Positions 13,301 through 38,900 of a DNA stretch of 64,000 bases are shown in pieces. Position 1 is the stretch's first letter. Each line of letters begins with the position of its first letter. The stretch is from NCBI GenBank assembly GCA_020746105.1, contig CM036618.1:41387014-41451013 (forward strand), written 5' to 3'. The notes beneath the pieces are model-generated. The model ran no database searches. It was not told where the DNA came from and was given only the letters and a program-made list of their open reading frames with translations. A program made the position numbers and the translations under genes. This DNA comes from Trogon surrucura. Its lineage: Eukaryota; Chordata; Aves; Trogoniformes; Trogonidae.

Positions 13301-14689
13301 TAAATCTGTGCTGCTTTTCCCTTTCTAGGCTTTCTCAACTGTGGTGACGGCCGCTGAAGGACCAAATGCAGATGCATCTTCCTCGGACCAGGTGGATGAT
13401 GTTGTCCAGTATCCTTCCTCATCTCTCTCACGTTTGACATTGAAATGTTTACAAGATTAATGAAAGAGGATTTTTAAAAAACAGCCTCAGATGCACTGAT
13501 AACTAAATCCAGAAGAGTAAGACGACTAGTTTAAATAGTGTTAACACACTGAAAACATCACAGAAATAGGTCAGCTGAAATAGTTGGGCTGAGGGTGGAA
13601 AGGTAAGAGTGCAGCTTTTGTCTGTAGGAGCTGTTTGGGTCTGAAAGAGAACCAACACTCTGTAAAACAAGTTGAACTCTCAGTTAAATCACCTGTGAGT
13701 TGGTGCAGCTGCTGTATAGGGGGAAGAGTGTTACTGGGGAGTGGATGATAGGGCAGCTGTGACCTAGAGACCAGATAGAGAAATAGAGACAGTAATTTTA
13801 TTATGAGGAAGTTGGAAGCATTAGCAAAGGAAATGCTTACAAAAGTAGGGTCTCTGTAGAAGCCTTTAGTTCTTAGTGTTGAGAATTTTAGTTCACTCAA
13901 ACCATCCATTCTGCTTCTCACTTTGTCCCAATTCTTAACCGAGGTCTGCGAAATATTTGAAGTAGGAAACTCATGGCTGCAACAGCAGTGCTGCCACAGA
14001 GAAGAGATGAATAGTTGTACAAAAGGAAGCTTAAGTACAGGAAGAATATTTATATATTTTAATACTGCCCCAAGCTTTCCTTTAGTGTAAAGGCTTTTTC
14101 CTTTTTTAGAAGCTCCACCAGTAATTAAGAAAAAATAAATTCTCTATTTCACTCAAGAAGGTGTAGCTGTGTGTCAGGAAGGCAACAAGGAAGGTGAATA
14201 GAGAGTTAAGCAAAGGTGGTGCTGTTTTATGAAACCTCCAAAATCTCTATTATGTGTCTTCCCTTTTTTTTTTGTTAAGGGACATGAAAATATAAATTCT
14301 TTTTCTGAGACTACCAAATTCGTATCGTCAGCTTTAAGCTTCTCATAGCAGTGGGGAAAGCAACTCTTCCTTCATTGCCACATTACATGCATGTAGCAAA
14401 AGAAGATGAGACTGCAGGCAAATCACGCTCTGCTCTTATTTCCAACAATGTAATGCACAGTACCACGTTTTGTGTAAGCTGTGCTTACTGTGACTTAGAA
14501 ATCTTCCCCTCCTAGAGAGAACGGTGTCTCCATCAATATGTGTCATAAAAAATATACTCCATTTCCTTTACTGAAATATCCAGTGCTCGTTTTATCCGGG
14601 CTGTTTCTGAACTGGAACTCTTGGGCTTCATAAAGCCCAGCAAGCAGAAAACCGACCATGTGGCAAGATTGACATGGGGAGGCTGTTAA
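4231..14689 (+). CDS. ORC3: ORC3, origin recognition complex subunit 3 (C-terminal part; gene runs off the left edge)
   Basis: ORC3 is a subunit of the six-protein origin recognition complex, which binds replication origins in the nucleus and loads the MCM helicase with CDC6 and CDT1. Seven exons join in frame: 4231-4364, 6767-6852, 7330-7427, 8334-8475, 12102-12218, 13329-13408 and 14584-14689. Every junction has GT/AG ends and matching phases. The product is about 253 residues, the last third of a protein of about 711 residues in human. Recognised stretches are [56 protein letters not shown] and the C-terminus [19 protein letters not shown] to TWGGC. The last part belongs to the winged-helix end of ORC3. 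Identity rests on remembered similarity to vertebrate ORC3. Upstream exons are not seen and should lie left of the window. No frameshift or internal stop was seen. Confidence 0.94.
4365..6766 (+). other. ORC3 intron
   Basis: AT-rich DNA between two ORC3 exons with matching phase. No transposable element, RNA gene or long reading frame was recognised. Confidence 0.8.
6767..6852 (+). CDS. ORC3: ORC3 coding exon with KTDLYHLQK
   Basis: The acceptor is GTTCTAG ending at 6766 and the donor is GTTAGG at 6853. Two leading bases complete a valine codon with the G left by the previous exon, then 28 codons follow. It reads through an acidic, Ser/Gln-rich linker ([18 protein letters not shown]) into [10 protein letters not shown], which is strongly conserved in vertebrate ORC3. 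Confidence 0.9.
6853..8333 (+). other. Two ORC3 introns flanking the 7330-7427 exon
   Basis: Introns 6853-7329 and 7428-8333. No repeat was recognised. A purine-rich stretch around 7880-8040 contains GGGGGGGG at 7924-7931. Confidence 0.8.
7330..7427 (+). CDS. ORC3: ORC3 coding exon, [14 protein letters not shown] region
   Basis: A run of T then AAAG forms the acceptor ending at 7329. The donor is GTGAGC at 7428. It has 32 codons plus two bases, reading [20 protein letters not shown] then [11 protein letters not shown]. The Lys/Arg-rich helix and the following hydrophobic helix match this part of vertebrate ORC3. The split arginine codon (AG|A) continues into the next exon. Confidence 0.92.
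8334..8475 (+). CDS. ORC3: ORC3 coding exon, [13 protein letters not shown] region
   Basis: The acceptor is TTGCTTTTTCAG ending at 8333 and the donor is GTAAGA at 8476. The first base completes Arg, then 47 codons follow. It reads [20 protein letters not shown] then [20 protein letters not shown]. The [20 protein letters not shown] block is a hallmark of ORC3 in vertebrates. The start of this exon ([15 protein letters not shown]) is the more divergent half. Confidence 0.95.
8476..12101 (+). other. ORC3 intron of 3.6 kb
   Basis: No interspersed repeat was recognised. An A-rich, C-interrupted low-complexity patch sits at about 9989-10045. Around 10317-10748 there is a GC-richer block with an open frame of 143 codons. 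I treat that frame as chance, because it has no splice context and no recognisable domain. Confidence 0.75.
12102..12218 (+). CDS. ORC3: ORC3 coding exon, [14 protein letters not shown] region
   Basis: The acceptor is TTTTAAATCAG ending at 12101 and the donor is GTACGT at 12219. It is exactly 39 codons, phase 0 at both ends, so skipping it would keep the frame. It encodes a Gly-rich loop (SDGGGISNK) followed by [20 protein letters not shown], part of the C-terminal helical/winged-helix region of ORC3. The preceding intron is 3.6 kb, the longest complete ORC3 intron in the window. Confidence 0.95.
12219..14583 (+). other. Last two ORC3 introns
   Basis: Introns 12219-13328 and 13409-14583 flank the small 80-base exon. 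No repeat family or RNA gene was recognised in either. Confidence 0.8.
13329..13408 (+). CDS. ORC3: ORC3 coding exon, [11 protein letters not shown] region
   Basis: The acceptor is CCTTTCTAG ending at 13328 and the donor is GTATCC at 13409. It has 26 codons plus two bases (CA), completed to His by the next exon. [10 protein letters not shown] matches vertebrate ORC3. The following [14 protein letters not shown] is an acidic linker that varies between species. The donor lacks the usual purine at +4 and G at +5 (GTATCC), so it is the weakest donor of the set. Confidence 0.9.
14584..14689 (+). CDS. ORC3: ORC3 terminal coding exon and stop
   Basis: The acceptor is ATATCCAG ending at 14583. One base completes the split His codon. 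Then 34 codons encode [20 protein letters not shown], followed by [13 protein letters not shown] and TAA at 14687-14689. This C-terminus is nearly invariant among vertebrate ORC3 proteins and is the strongest single piece of evidence for the gene. Confidence 0.97.
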
Positions 14690-14706
14690 TGTGCTGCCAC
14701 GATGTT

Positions 14707-14712
14707 AATAAA
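14707..14712 (+). terminator. ORC3: ORC3 poly(A) signal AATAAA
   Basis: A canonical AATAAA lies 17 bases after the TAA stop. It is followed by a T-rich stretch (CTGTTCTTTCTAACC) that could act as the downstream element. If used, the 3' UTR is only about 35-45 bases. No other AATAAA was noticed in the next few hundred bases. Confidence 0.65.
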
Positions 14713-14734
14713 CCTGTTCTTTCTAACCTTGCGC

Positions 14735-17700
14735 AATGGCCGTGTTCTCACTAAACCCGTCCTCGCTTACTTTGCGTACTGAGTCAAAGTCAACGATGAC
14801 TAAATGTTGAGATACATTCTGAGTGCCTCGATAGGCTTGAATAGCAGTGTTGTTTTTTAATACTCAGCCTCCCTGTCTAATGTACTGCTCCATTAATGCT
14901 CATGTTCCAAATACTGTATTGTTGTGCCAGTTCTCATCTTCTTTGATGTGTAATATTTAACACTGTACTGACACAATCCAGGCTAGCAAGCCAGAAGGAC
15001 AGTGGTGGCTGTGTAAGCTTACACAAGTGCTGAAGCAGTATTATTAACTTGCTTATAAGCTGATAGGATTTGAGTCATCACTATAAAATGCCTTCTAGAT
15101 CCTTGAACTACAGATTTAAAAATAAACAAAACCAGTATGCTAAAAAAGACAATAAGGTTCCATATTCAACCTCCGCTGCACATTCTTCAAACGAAAACTG
15201 GCCATTACTCCCTGAAAACTCCTTAATGAGGAGAAAGGGACGTAATAATTTTGAAAGTGCACATTTTTGCTTTTTGAGAGGAGCAGAAGCACACTGTTTA
15301 AATCAATCCCTTTTTTCTAGCGAAGTTGATTAGTTCTAGCTGACTTTTACTGTCAAGGGAACTTGTGTCAGCATAGACTGAGAACACGGCACTTAAGCAC
15401 TCTGGAGGAAAGCAGTAAAATCCACACCTAAGGTACACACTCTTTCTCTTTGCTAAGGATTTGTACTGTATGCAAGCAAAGGAAACAGCTGTATGAAAAT
15501 AACAATTATTGGCTGAGAACTTCCAAAGTACTGCTCATCTGACAGCTTCCAAGAACCTTCCTGGCCATTTGGCCCAGCACGAGTGAGCACACAACATACC
15601 GAGCTTCTGCTGGCACAGAGCAGTGCCCACACCTCAATGAAGGTGACCAGTACTGTCCCCTTTCCTAGCAACTGAACTAGCTCACAGCTGCTGCTGATAC
15701 TGTCTTCATAGAGGAGAGTCAGTCACAGATTGCTGCCTGATACCATAACAAAAGCCACAAATGAAATTCTGTGCCAAAGTGCTAGAAGACCAGCACTCCA
15801 GTCACTGCTGGAATTCTGGCACCCAAGGCGGGTGAGGTTGTGAAGAAAAACCTACACAGGAGTCCAGGTATCAGAGTTAACACAGTTACAGCCTAACCAG
15901 CCCCATCATTTTCCTCTGGCACTCACAACTTGCACTGCAGATCCTACCACATTAAGCTTCAATTTCCCTCAGACTCCGTTTGGGGGGCAAACATGTTTAT
16001 GCTGATGTCAGCATCCTGTGTTTTCCAACCACAGAAAAAGCCTTGGAAGCCAAAGGGGACAAGCTGTGTTTCCCTCCAGAAAGGGTGCGCGTCTGCCGTA
16101 CATCGATAAACTGTCCCGAGGGCTGCGACACACGCGTTTTGGCAGCTTGGGCAGGGACTTCAGGTCAGTCTTATCACCTAGGAAAAGGGCTGCAGTTGAG
16201 AAAAGCAGTTAGATTTTGTCCCTCTTGGACTACTTTAAATGCTGAATGGCGATTATTTAGTTTATCATAAAAGACTCTATTTACCTCCCAAAAATCTTCC
16301 AGACTTCTTCAGTTGCCTGAAAGAGGATTACAGACTTCACTTTCCTTCTATTTAAGGCACTAAAGAGCTGCTCTTAAGCGCATGTGTTCAGCTGTCACTA
16401 GAATCCAGATGCTCCCACTTGGTCGCACTGGCACCTCAGCCTACTGAAAACGATAGCCTGGAGCACTGAAGATTGAATCACTTGCATAAACCAGATCTGT
16501 ACTAGGGCAGGCAAGGGGGGGAGTCTTATTACAAGAACCTATAACTTACTGGGCTGTTTACCCGGGAATGTATGTAAAATGGGTTAGGCTTGTTTTAAAT
16601 ACCCTCAGAGAGGGCAGGAGTCATGTATTTTCCAACTGCTCTAATTGCAGAGATACAGCAACGCTTCTGGCTGTAGTTAAGGGAGGGCTGGGTTCTAAAT
16701 GTTGTCAGGCAAATCAAGAGGCTGAGGAGGACAAGTAGTTTCTTGGCCTTTATACTGCCTAAACATTCAGCTTGGGAAATGTGATTATGAAAACTGTAGA
16801 GGAAAAAAATTTAGGGTCTCAGTGGAGGCAGTTGCAGAAGTTCCTCTATTCCACCAAGACACACAGTAAACAAACCCACCCACTCTTCACTCCAGAGACC
16901 AAGGCAGAGGACACGTATTGGGAGCGGTCTCTATTCGTAAGGCTTCCAAGCAGCAAAATGAGAAACTTCAGTAGGAAACAGCCACATTTTGCAGCTCCAC
17001 AAGAAGACACAAGGGTAAGTTGCCCCTTGCAGCTGTCCTCTGCCACCTGCCTGCAGCCTTCCCTCCCCTAACCTCGCCCAACACATGACAGGCCCACAGC
17101 ATTTAACTCGCACACCTTTGGAGAGTAGAATATGTGGAAATAAAGCAAAGCAAGCCTCAACCGTGTGTGGCCCTTAATTCCCAAATGCGCAGGCAACGTG
17201 ACGTTTAAAACAGAAAAAAATAAGTTAATGGCTCTTTCTTCCCTTTAACTACTAACATGAATTCTGAAGCTTGAAGTCACACATATGCTGTGCTATGTAC
17301 AGTTTCTCAGGATCAGATGTTTAATTCAGTACTTGGCACTTCAGACTGTAAGACATCTAAAGGGGAAATGCTTGACTAAAATTACTTAGGAATTACTGTG
17401 TAATTTCATTTTCTTCTGCAAGGAGGGTATGAAGGTTGGACAGTTAAAAAACAAACTAAACAAAACTGGTCATGAACTTCCATTTGGTTTGCCTTTCTTC
17501 TGAAGCAGGAGTTTGTAGTCAGTCCTAGCTGCCTGGAAAGAGCTTAACATCACTGAAAGCTGAACCAACATCAGTAACAGCACAGGCACTACAGCTGTGA
17601 AAAAGCACCTTGTGCTTTTCCTCCTTTAATGAAATTCTTGTGCTAGACATCCCCTAACACCAGGCTCTCTGTTTACACTTGGGTCTTCCTATAAATTAAT

Positions 17701-18769
17701 TTTTGTTGTAAATACTTTTGTAAATGTTGTAAATACTTTTTGTTGTAGATATTCCAAACTCACTCTCACATGCATACCTTAGCTGAAATACAGATTTCAA
17801 CTGCAAATATATATGTAGTTTTAAAATGTTAGTTTCTACAACAGTACTTAGTTTCTACAACAGTAGTAACATGTTCTGCAGATTCTTCGAAACTTTCTCT
17901 CGCTGCAATGTTCACTGAAAGCAAACAGGGAAAGAAAAAGATGTCTTGTGGTACTAGCTCTGAAACTGTAACAGTGTAAAGCCTTGCCTCTGAAACAATT
18001 GTATTCTTAAGGAGATGAATCTTAACAAAAAAACAAACAAACTACTGCCAAAAATCAGACCGGAAAGTAAGGTAACTCGTTTGAAGAGTTCATTTTTCCT
18101 CTGCTGTTACTGGTGCTGTTCTGTAACACCTCTTCATGCTACTGCACTCCTGGTTTCAAACACAAACTTGGTGATTCTTTTATCTTGGAGCCAACAGCAG
18201 CAGTAAAAGAGGGGAGGTAAGCCAGGTGTTTGTAAAAGGCAAACATTCATCCTCATACTTCTCATCTCGGAGAATGGCTCCCAATACAAAGGTCACAAGC
18301 ACTGGTTCACAACAAGAGCATAAACTCTTAATGCTTTGCCAGCCTCACTTATTTTTCTTCCCACTGCAGAATCATAGAGCTAAATCCTTCCTGATTCCCC
18401 ACTCAGAAATGAAGAGAGCTTTCACAAAGCTCAGTTTTTAACCAGAATCTGCTAATGGCCTCGCTGTTCAGAAGAACACAGCCAGATCTCAAGTTTCAGC
18501 AAACAAGATCGCTTGAATCGCCTTCCTTTTCAATCTTGAAAAAATGCTGAATAACCTTACGGTTATAAGCTTCTGGATCTAGGGGCAAAAAACCAACACA
18601 TCGGATACACGTTGCTTCTTAAGTATACAGCAACTGCAACCTGCTTGAAAAAAATTTACACATTACTACCTTAGAAACAGGTTAACCAAGATCTTTGGTT
18701 TCACTGTTAAGCTGTGACTGTCCCCAGCTTGCTTTGCTTTTGCATAACTGCAGTTTCAAACTGCACAAA
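14735..18769. other. Intergenic spacer, ORC3 side
   Basis: DNA between the ORC3 3' end and the first spacer CR1. Short local duplications are visible around 17700-17760 (GTTGTAAATACTTTT repeated) and 17824-17868 (TAGTTTCTACAACAGTA repeated). Reading frames at 15980-16270 and 16772-17071 have no recognisable domains or splice borders. No gene is supported. Confidence 0.6.
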
Positions 18770-19404
18770 TCATAGAATCATAGAACAGTTCAGGTTGGAA
18801 AAGACCCTTGGGATCATCAAGTCCAACCATTAACCCTACACTACAACCATTAACCCTACACTACAAGTTCACCCCTAAGCCATATCACCCAACACCACAT
18901 CCAAGCGACACTTAAACATATCCAGGGATGGCGACTCAACCACCTCCCTAGGCAGTCTGTTCCAGTGTCTGACCACTCTTTCATGAAGAATTTCTTCCTA
19001 ATGTCCAGTCTAAACTTGCCCTGCTGCAACTTGAACCCATTCCCCCTGGTTCTGTCCCTAATGACCTGTGAGAAGAGACCAGCACCAACCTCTCTACAAT
19101 GTCCTGTCAAGTAACTGGAGAGCATGATGAGGTCCCTCCTCAGCCTCCTCTTTCTCAAACTGAAAAGTCCCATCTCCCTCAATCGCTCCTCATAAGATCT
19201 ATTTCTCCAGGCCCTTCACCAGTTTTGTCGCCCTCTTCTGCGCTTGCTCCCAACACCTCAATATCCCTCTTATACTGAGGCGCCCAAAACTGAACACAAT
19301 ACTCAAGGTGTGGCCTCACCAGTGCTGAGTACAGGGGGACAATCACCTCCCTACTTCTGCTGGTCACACAATTTCTAATACAAGCCAGGATACATGTGGC
19401 CACC
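18770..19404 (-). mobile_element. CR1 LINE, 5'-truncated, minus orientation
   Basis: It begins TCATAGAATCATAGAACAGTTCAGG (octamer repeats plus CR1 3' UTR, reversed). Minus-strand translation in shifting frames gives [60 protein letters not shown] and [20 protein letters not shown], the C-terminal CR1 ORF2. It is well preserved, hence fairly young, but not coding. It contains a 20-base tandem duplication at 18826-18865. Confidence 0.95.
18826..18865. repeat. Perfect 20-base tandem duplication inside CR1
   Basis: ACCATTAACCCTACACTACA occurs twice back to back. Other CR1 copies in the window have a single copy at this place (compare 1493-1512). Confidence 0.9.
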
Positions 19405-21155
19405 ACAAAACACAGTGCCAAGAATTCAGCAGGTATCGACTCTTACCCATTTCTACTTGACTCAAAAGCCTTTGGAAAGGCTCTCCATGTTTAAGCACCA
19501 GCCTGCTCCTCACAGCACCCCATTTTTTTTCAACAGTAATCAAAGCAGGCAACCATCTTTCAGCTAAGTCAGTCACCTGTCAGAACAAGCCCGTCACATG
19601 AAATCCGACACTGGCACCGAGATAAGGAAAAGGAGCCAGTTTAAAGTTCAAGACAACAAGCAGCAGGTTAAAAAATGAAAAATGTCAAAGAATGCAACCT
19701 TGTTTTCAAAACAGGCACAAATTAAGCACACCACAGCTCTGATGCGTAAGCACCCATGGTGGCACATTTAATCTGCCAGAAGGCTGCTTATTATGCATTA
19801 ATTTGGAGCCGCGCAGGAGTGGCTGGGTGCTAACATGACATCACTTCTTATTTATAAGAACTCTTTAATATCCCAAAGGAAAAGATAAGCAGGGACTCAG
19901 AGATGATCACAATGGCCGGTATCTTAATTTTACTCGTATCTCAAATGATCAGTTTGGCATACATACAGGTCTATCAAGTCAGAACAAGGATCTTCTAGAA
20001 TGCAGGAGATGTATCGGGATGCTGGGATCTGGGCAGTGGTCCACCTTCGAAGCAGTGGTTTTCCTACCCTGGCCAAGTTAACAATAAAAAGGTAAAAAAA
20101 CAAGGAGCAGGAAAGAGAAGGACTGAGCACCCTGAGGCAGACAACAGAAATTGCAGCCTTTGATAGGTGCTGGGGTTTGGCCTTTAATCTTCAGCAACTG
20201 AAGACGCAATAGCAGAGTCTCACTGAGCCTGCCCATTTCTGAAATTACAGTAAGAAGAATCCAAATACATAGGCAATATAGGTTTCAGGAAAGCGAGCAG
20301 AAAACACTCTGATACTGCTGCAGTGTGCCTTATTCTGGACCTGTAACCTCCCAATCAAATAAAATTTCACTAAGAACCAGAGCTCATCATATGGCTTCTC
20401 TGATACCACAACCACCAGCATGAACCAATTAACACATGTACCTACGAGCTGGAGTTTCAATTACATTTCAGCTAAAACTCTTCCATCGATTTGAAACAGT
20501 ACAAAAAGATCTATTACACAAGACTTCCACTTAACCGAAAGCTGACAGTAAGTTAAGAGAAGACAGTGGTTTATAGTTGCAGGACTACTTTGAAACTGCT
20601 TTAAGGTTCCCAAAGCAGATAACCCGAGTCTCTCGGTAAGCAACACGACTACCCTGCAGCACACAGACGTGGACTTGCCACATGGGAACCTTTCAGTAGC
20701 TCACACTGAGGCTCAGAGCCACACAGGCAGGAACAGCCAGCAATGATGCAGCCGTCTGGAAACAGTCGAACGCACCCGACAGCAAACTCCTCGACTCAGA
20801 ACACGAAGATTACGCACCTTCAGCTCTCCCAGCACCTCAGCAGTTCCAGCTTGTGGTGCAAGCGCCTGCTCTATCTTATGAACAGATTTCCTTTGATGTG
20901 TCATTTCAAATCTGAAGGAAAACAACCCCAGCTGTTTGAGTCAGCTGCAGCAGCAAGTTAAACCAACAGTTTCGTGTCAGTTCTGTACCAAACCTGCTTC
21001 CACAACAGGAAACGATACAGCCAATCTAAGGAAGGCTTCTTCACCTATGAAGAACTACCTGACATTTTCATCTGCCTCCTCCTCCTGATCTAAAACTCTG
21101 CCCCACCCGCTATTGCTCGTAAATAAAAGTTTTCATTTAAACACTCAGATTTAAG
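19405..21155. other. Intergenic spacer, AKIRIN2 side
   Basis: No transposon or gene was recognised. The stretch 19740-19880 (TTATGCATTAATTTGG, TGACATCACTTC, TTATTTATAAG, AAAGATAAG) has a dense set of POU/homeodomain, CRE-like and MEF2-like motifs and could be regulatory. Part of the region may be distal AKIRIN2 3' UTR. Confidence 0.5.
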
Positions 21156-21772
21156 TTTATTCATACACGGCAAAAGTTCCACCTGCATATTAAAAACAAA
21201 CAGATTAGAAGTAAATGTTTTATTCTTCCAACTAAATTCCAGTACTACAAGGGCAGTAAAACAATGATACACTGAAAAATTGCAGCAATAAACATTTGTT
21301 AAAGACTGATAGAATAAATAAAAACTACAAAAATGAGAAATCATATAAACCCATTCTTAACCCCCAAAAAAAGTCATGGAATACAGAAATGCCCTCCTTC
21401 ACTATTTCACAGGCAGTACTGTGGGCTATTTGCTTAAAATTGTCCTGGGATTACATTCTAACTTAACTGTGATTACAGCTTTGTTGTAGTGCACAGTTAT
21501 GAAAACCACACTAACTTCAGTCAGAAGTGTCATTCTACATTTTTATTTACACAACCAGTGAAGGGCAACTTCTAGAACACCAGCTTTAATCCTTTACTTT
21601 TTCAAACTCATTAACATAAGAAGCCAAATTGTAATGATACAGTAAATGAGGCCACTGGTATTATTACAGGTAGCAAAGGTCCACATCCAGGTGGTACTGA
21701 CATAAGCTTGAAATAATCTGTGTTCAATAAAACAGGGTGTATAGGGCAGCCCACATATGCAGAAGGTGTAAT
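21156..21772 (-). other. AKIRIN2: AKIRIN2 3' UTR (extent uncertain) with poly(A) signal candidates
   Basis: Minus-strand AATAAA hexamers (TTTATT on the plus strand) occur at 21542-21547, 21219-21224 and 21156-21161, about 225 to 610 bases after the stop. The sequence is AT-rich with no reading frame. Which signal is used, and whether the UTR runs further towards 20 kb, cannot be told from sequence alone. Confidence 0.5.
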
Positions 21773-37991
<16,219 letters not shown>

Positions 37992-38275
37992 GGCGCGGGA
38001 CGGCGGCCGGGCGGAGAAAGGGGGCTCGGAGCGACGGGCAGGGGAGGCGGCGGCGGCAGCAGCAGCCGGCCCTGCCCAGAGGAGCCTTCCCCGCTGTCTG
38101 GGGCGGGCTGGGGGGGAGGGAAGGGAGGGCGGCAGGGAAAGGAGGGGGCAGCTGCGTCAGGGCCTCCGCCGCCTCCCCGTCGGCCTCTCTCTGGGGAGCG
38201 GCCCCGGCCCCCCCAGCGGCTACGGCTCAGCCGGCTGGATCCCCCGCTCTCGCCGCCCGCCCTGCCCTGACCGGG

Positions 38276-38280
38276 CCAAT
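38276..38280 (+). promoter_or_regulatory. CCAAT box in AKIRIN2 promoter
   Basis: GGGCCAATTCCGCCCG contains a CCAAT pentamer next to a GC-rich stretch, about 290 bases upstream of the AKIRIN2 start codon. NF-Y use is inferred from motif and position only. Confidence 0.35.
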
Positions 38281-38430
38281 TCCGCCCGCGGGCGGTGGCG
38301 GGGCGGGAGGTGGGCCGAGGGGTGCAGGGCCGGGCCCGGTTACCCGGTCTGGGGCCGCCGATGACGAGCGATGGCAGCAGGGCCCGAGCGGCGGTGGCGG
38401 CGGTGCTTCCCTCTACGACTCCCACACCAG

Positions 38431-38440
38431 CAATATGGCG
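38431..38440 (+). promoter_or_regulatory. YY1-like ATGGCG element
   Basis: CAATATGGCG resembles the YY1 core (AAGATGGCGGC) often found near CpG-island start sites. One position of the core differs. It may mark the region where transcription begins. Confidence 0.3.
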
Positions 38441-38521
38441 TCAATAACAACGCCGCGGATTCAAAAACCAACCCCCCGCACTGCGCTTGCGTTCCTGGGG
38501 CGGTGGCGGCGCGGAGGCTCA

Positions 38522-38540
38522 GGGGAATTGTGGTTTCCCC
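38522..38540 (-). promoter_or_regulatory. Second, inverted ACCACAATTCCCC motif
   Basis: GGGGAATTGTGGTTTCCCC reads on the minus strand as ACCACAATTCCCC, the first half of the same ZNF143-type motif. It is about 50 bases from the plus-strand copy and faces the other way. The 3' half of the motif is degenerate. Confidence 0.35.
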
Positions 38541-38587
38541 GCCCCGCCCTCGCGGCTCGGCGGCGGGGCGCCAGCCAGGGAGAGGGG

Positions 38588-38608
38588 ACTACAAATCCCG
38601 GCGTGCCC
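38588..38608 (+). promoter_or_regulatory. ZNF143/THAP11-type (SBS) motif
   Basis: ACTACAAATCCCGGCGTGCC closely fits the known vertebrate promoter motif of ZNF143/THAP11 (ACTACAATTCCCAGAATGC type). It lies about 0.6 kb upstream of the AKIRIN2 ATG. The motif fit is seen directly; occupancy is inferred. Confidence 0.6.
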
Positions 38609-38625
38609 CGCGCCGGACGCCCCGG

Positions 38626-38633
38626 CTTCCGGG
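38626..38633 (-). promoter_or_regulatory. ETS-like site (CCGGAAG)
   Basis: CTTCCGGG on the plus strand gives CCCGGAAG on the minus strand, the core of GABPA/ELK-type ETS sites common in housekeeping promoters. It sits 18 bases past the ZNF143-like motif. Confidence 0.4.
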
Positions 38634-38900
38634 TTCTGATTTAAATCCCCCCTTGGAGGCTGCGGTGCGGGTTAAATGTTAGGGCTGTGGGGACGGGGCG
38701 GGGGTGCTCAGGGAGAGTGGGGCTCGGCACCGGGCGCTCTCGGGCTGCGTCGCGGCCCTGGGGAAGGGGCGGGTTGCTGGGGGCGGGAGTAACGGGGAGG
38801 TTCCGTCGGGTCCCGGAGACACAAAGGGGGCGAGAGCCTTGCCACCTGCGCTAGGCCCTGCGGCCTGTCAGCCGGGCGCCTCCCCCCACCCCGCCGTTAC

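Noticed and set aside
15980..16270. 96-codon frame in the intergenic spacer as an extra gene
   Set aside because: It has no recognisable homology, no Kozak or splice context, and sits between two convergent 3' ends.
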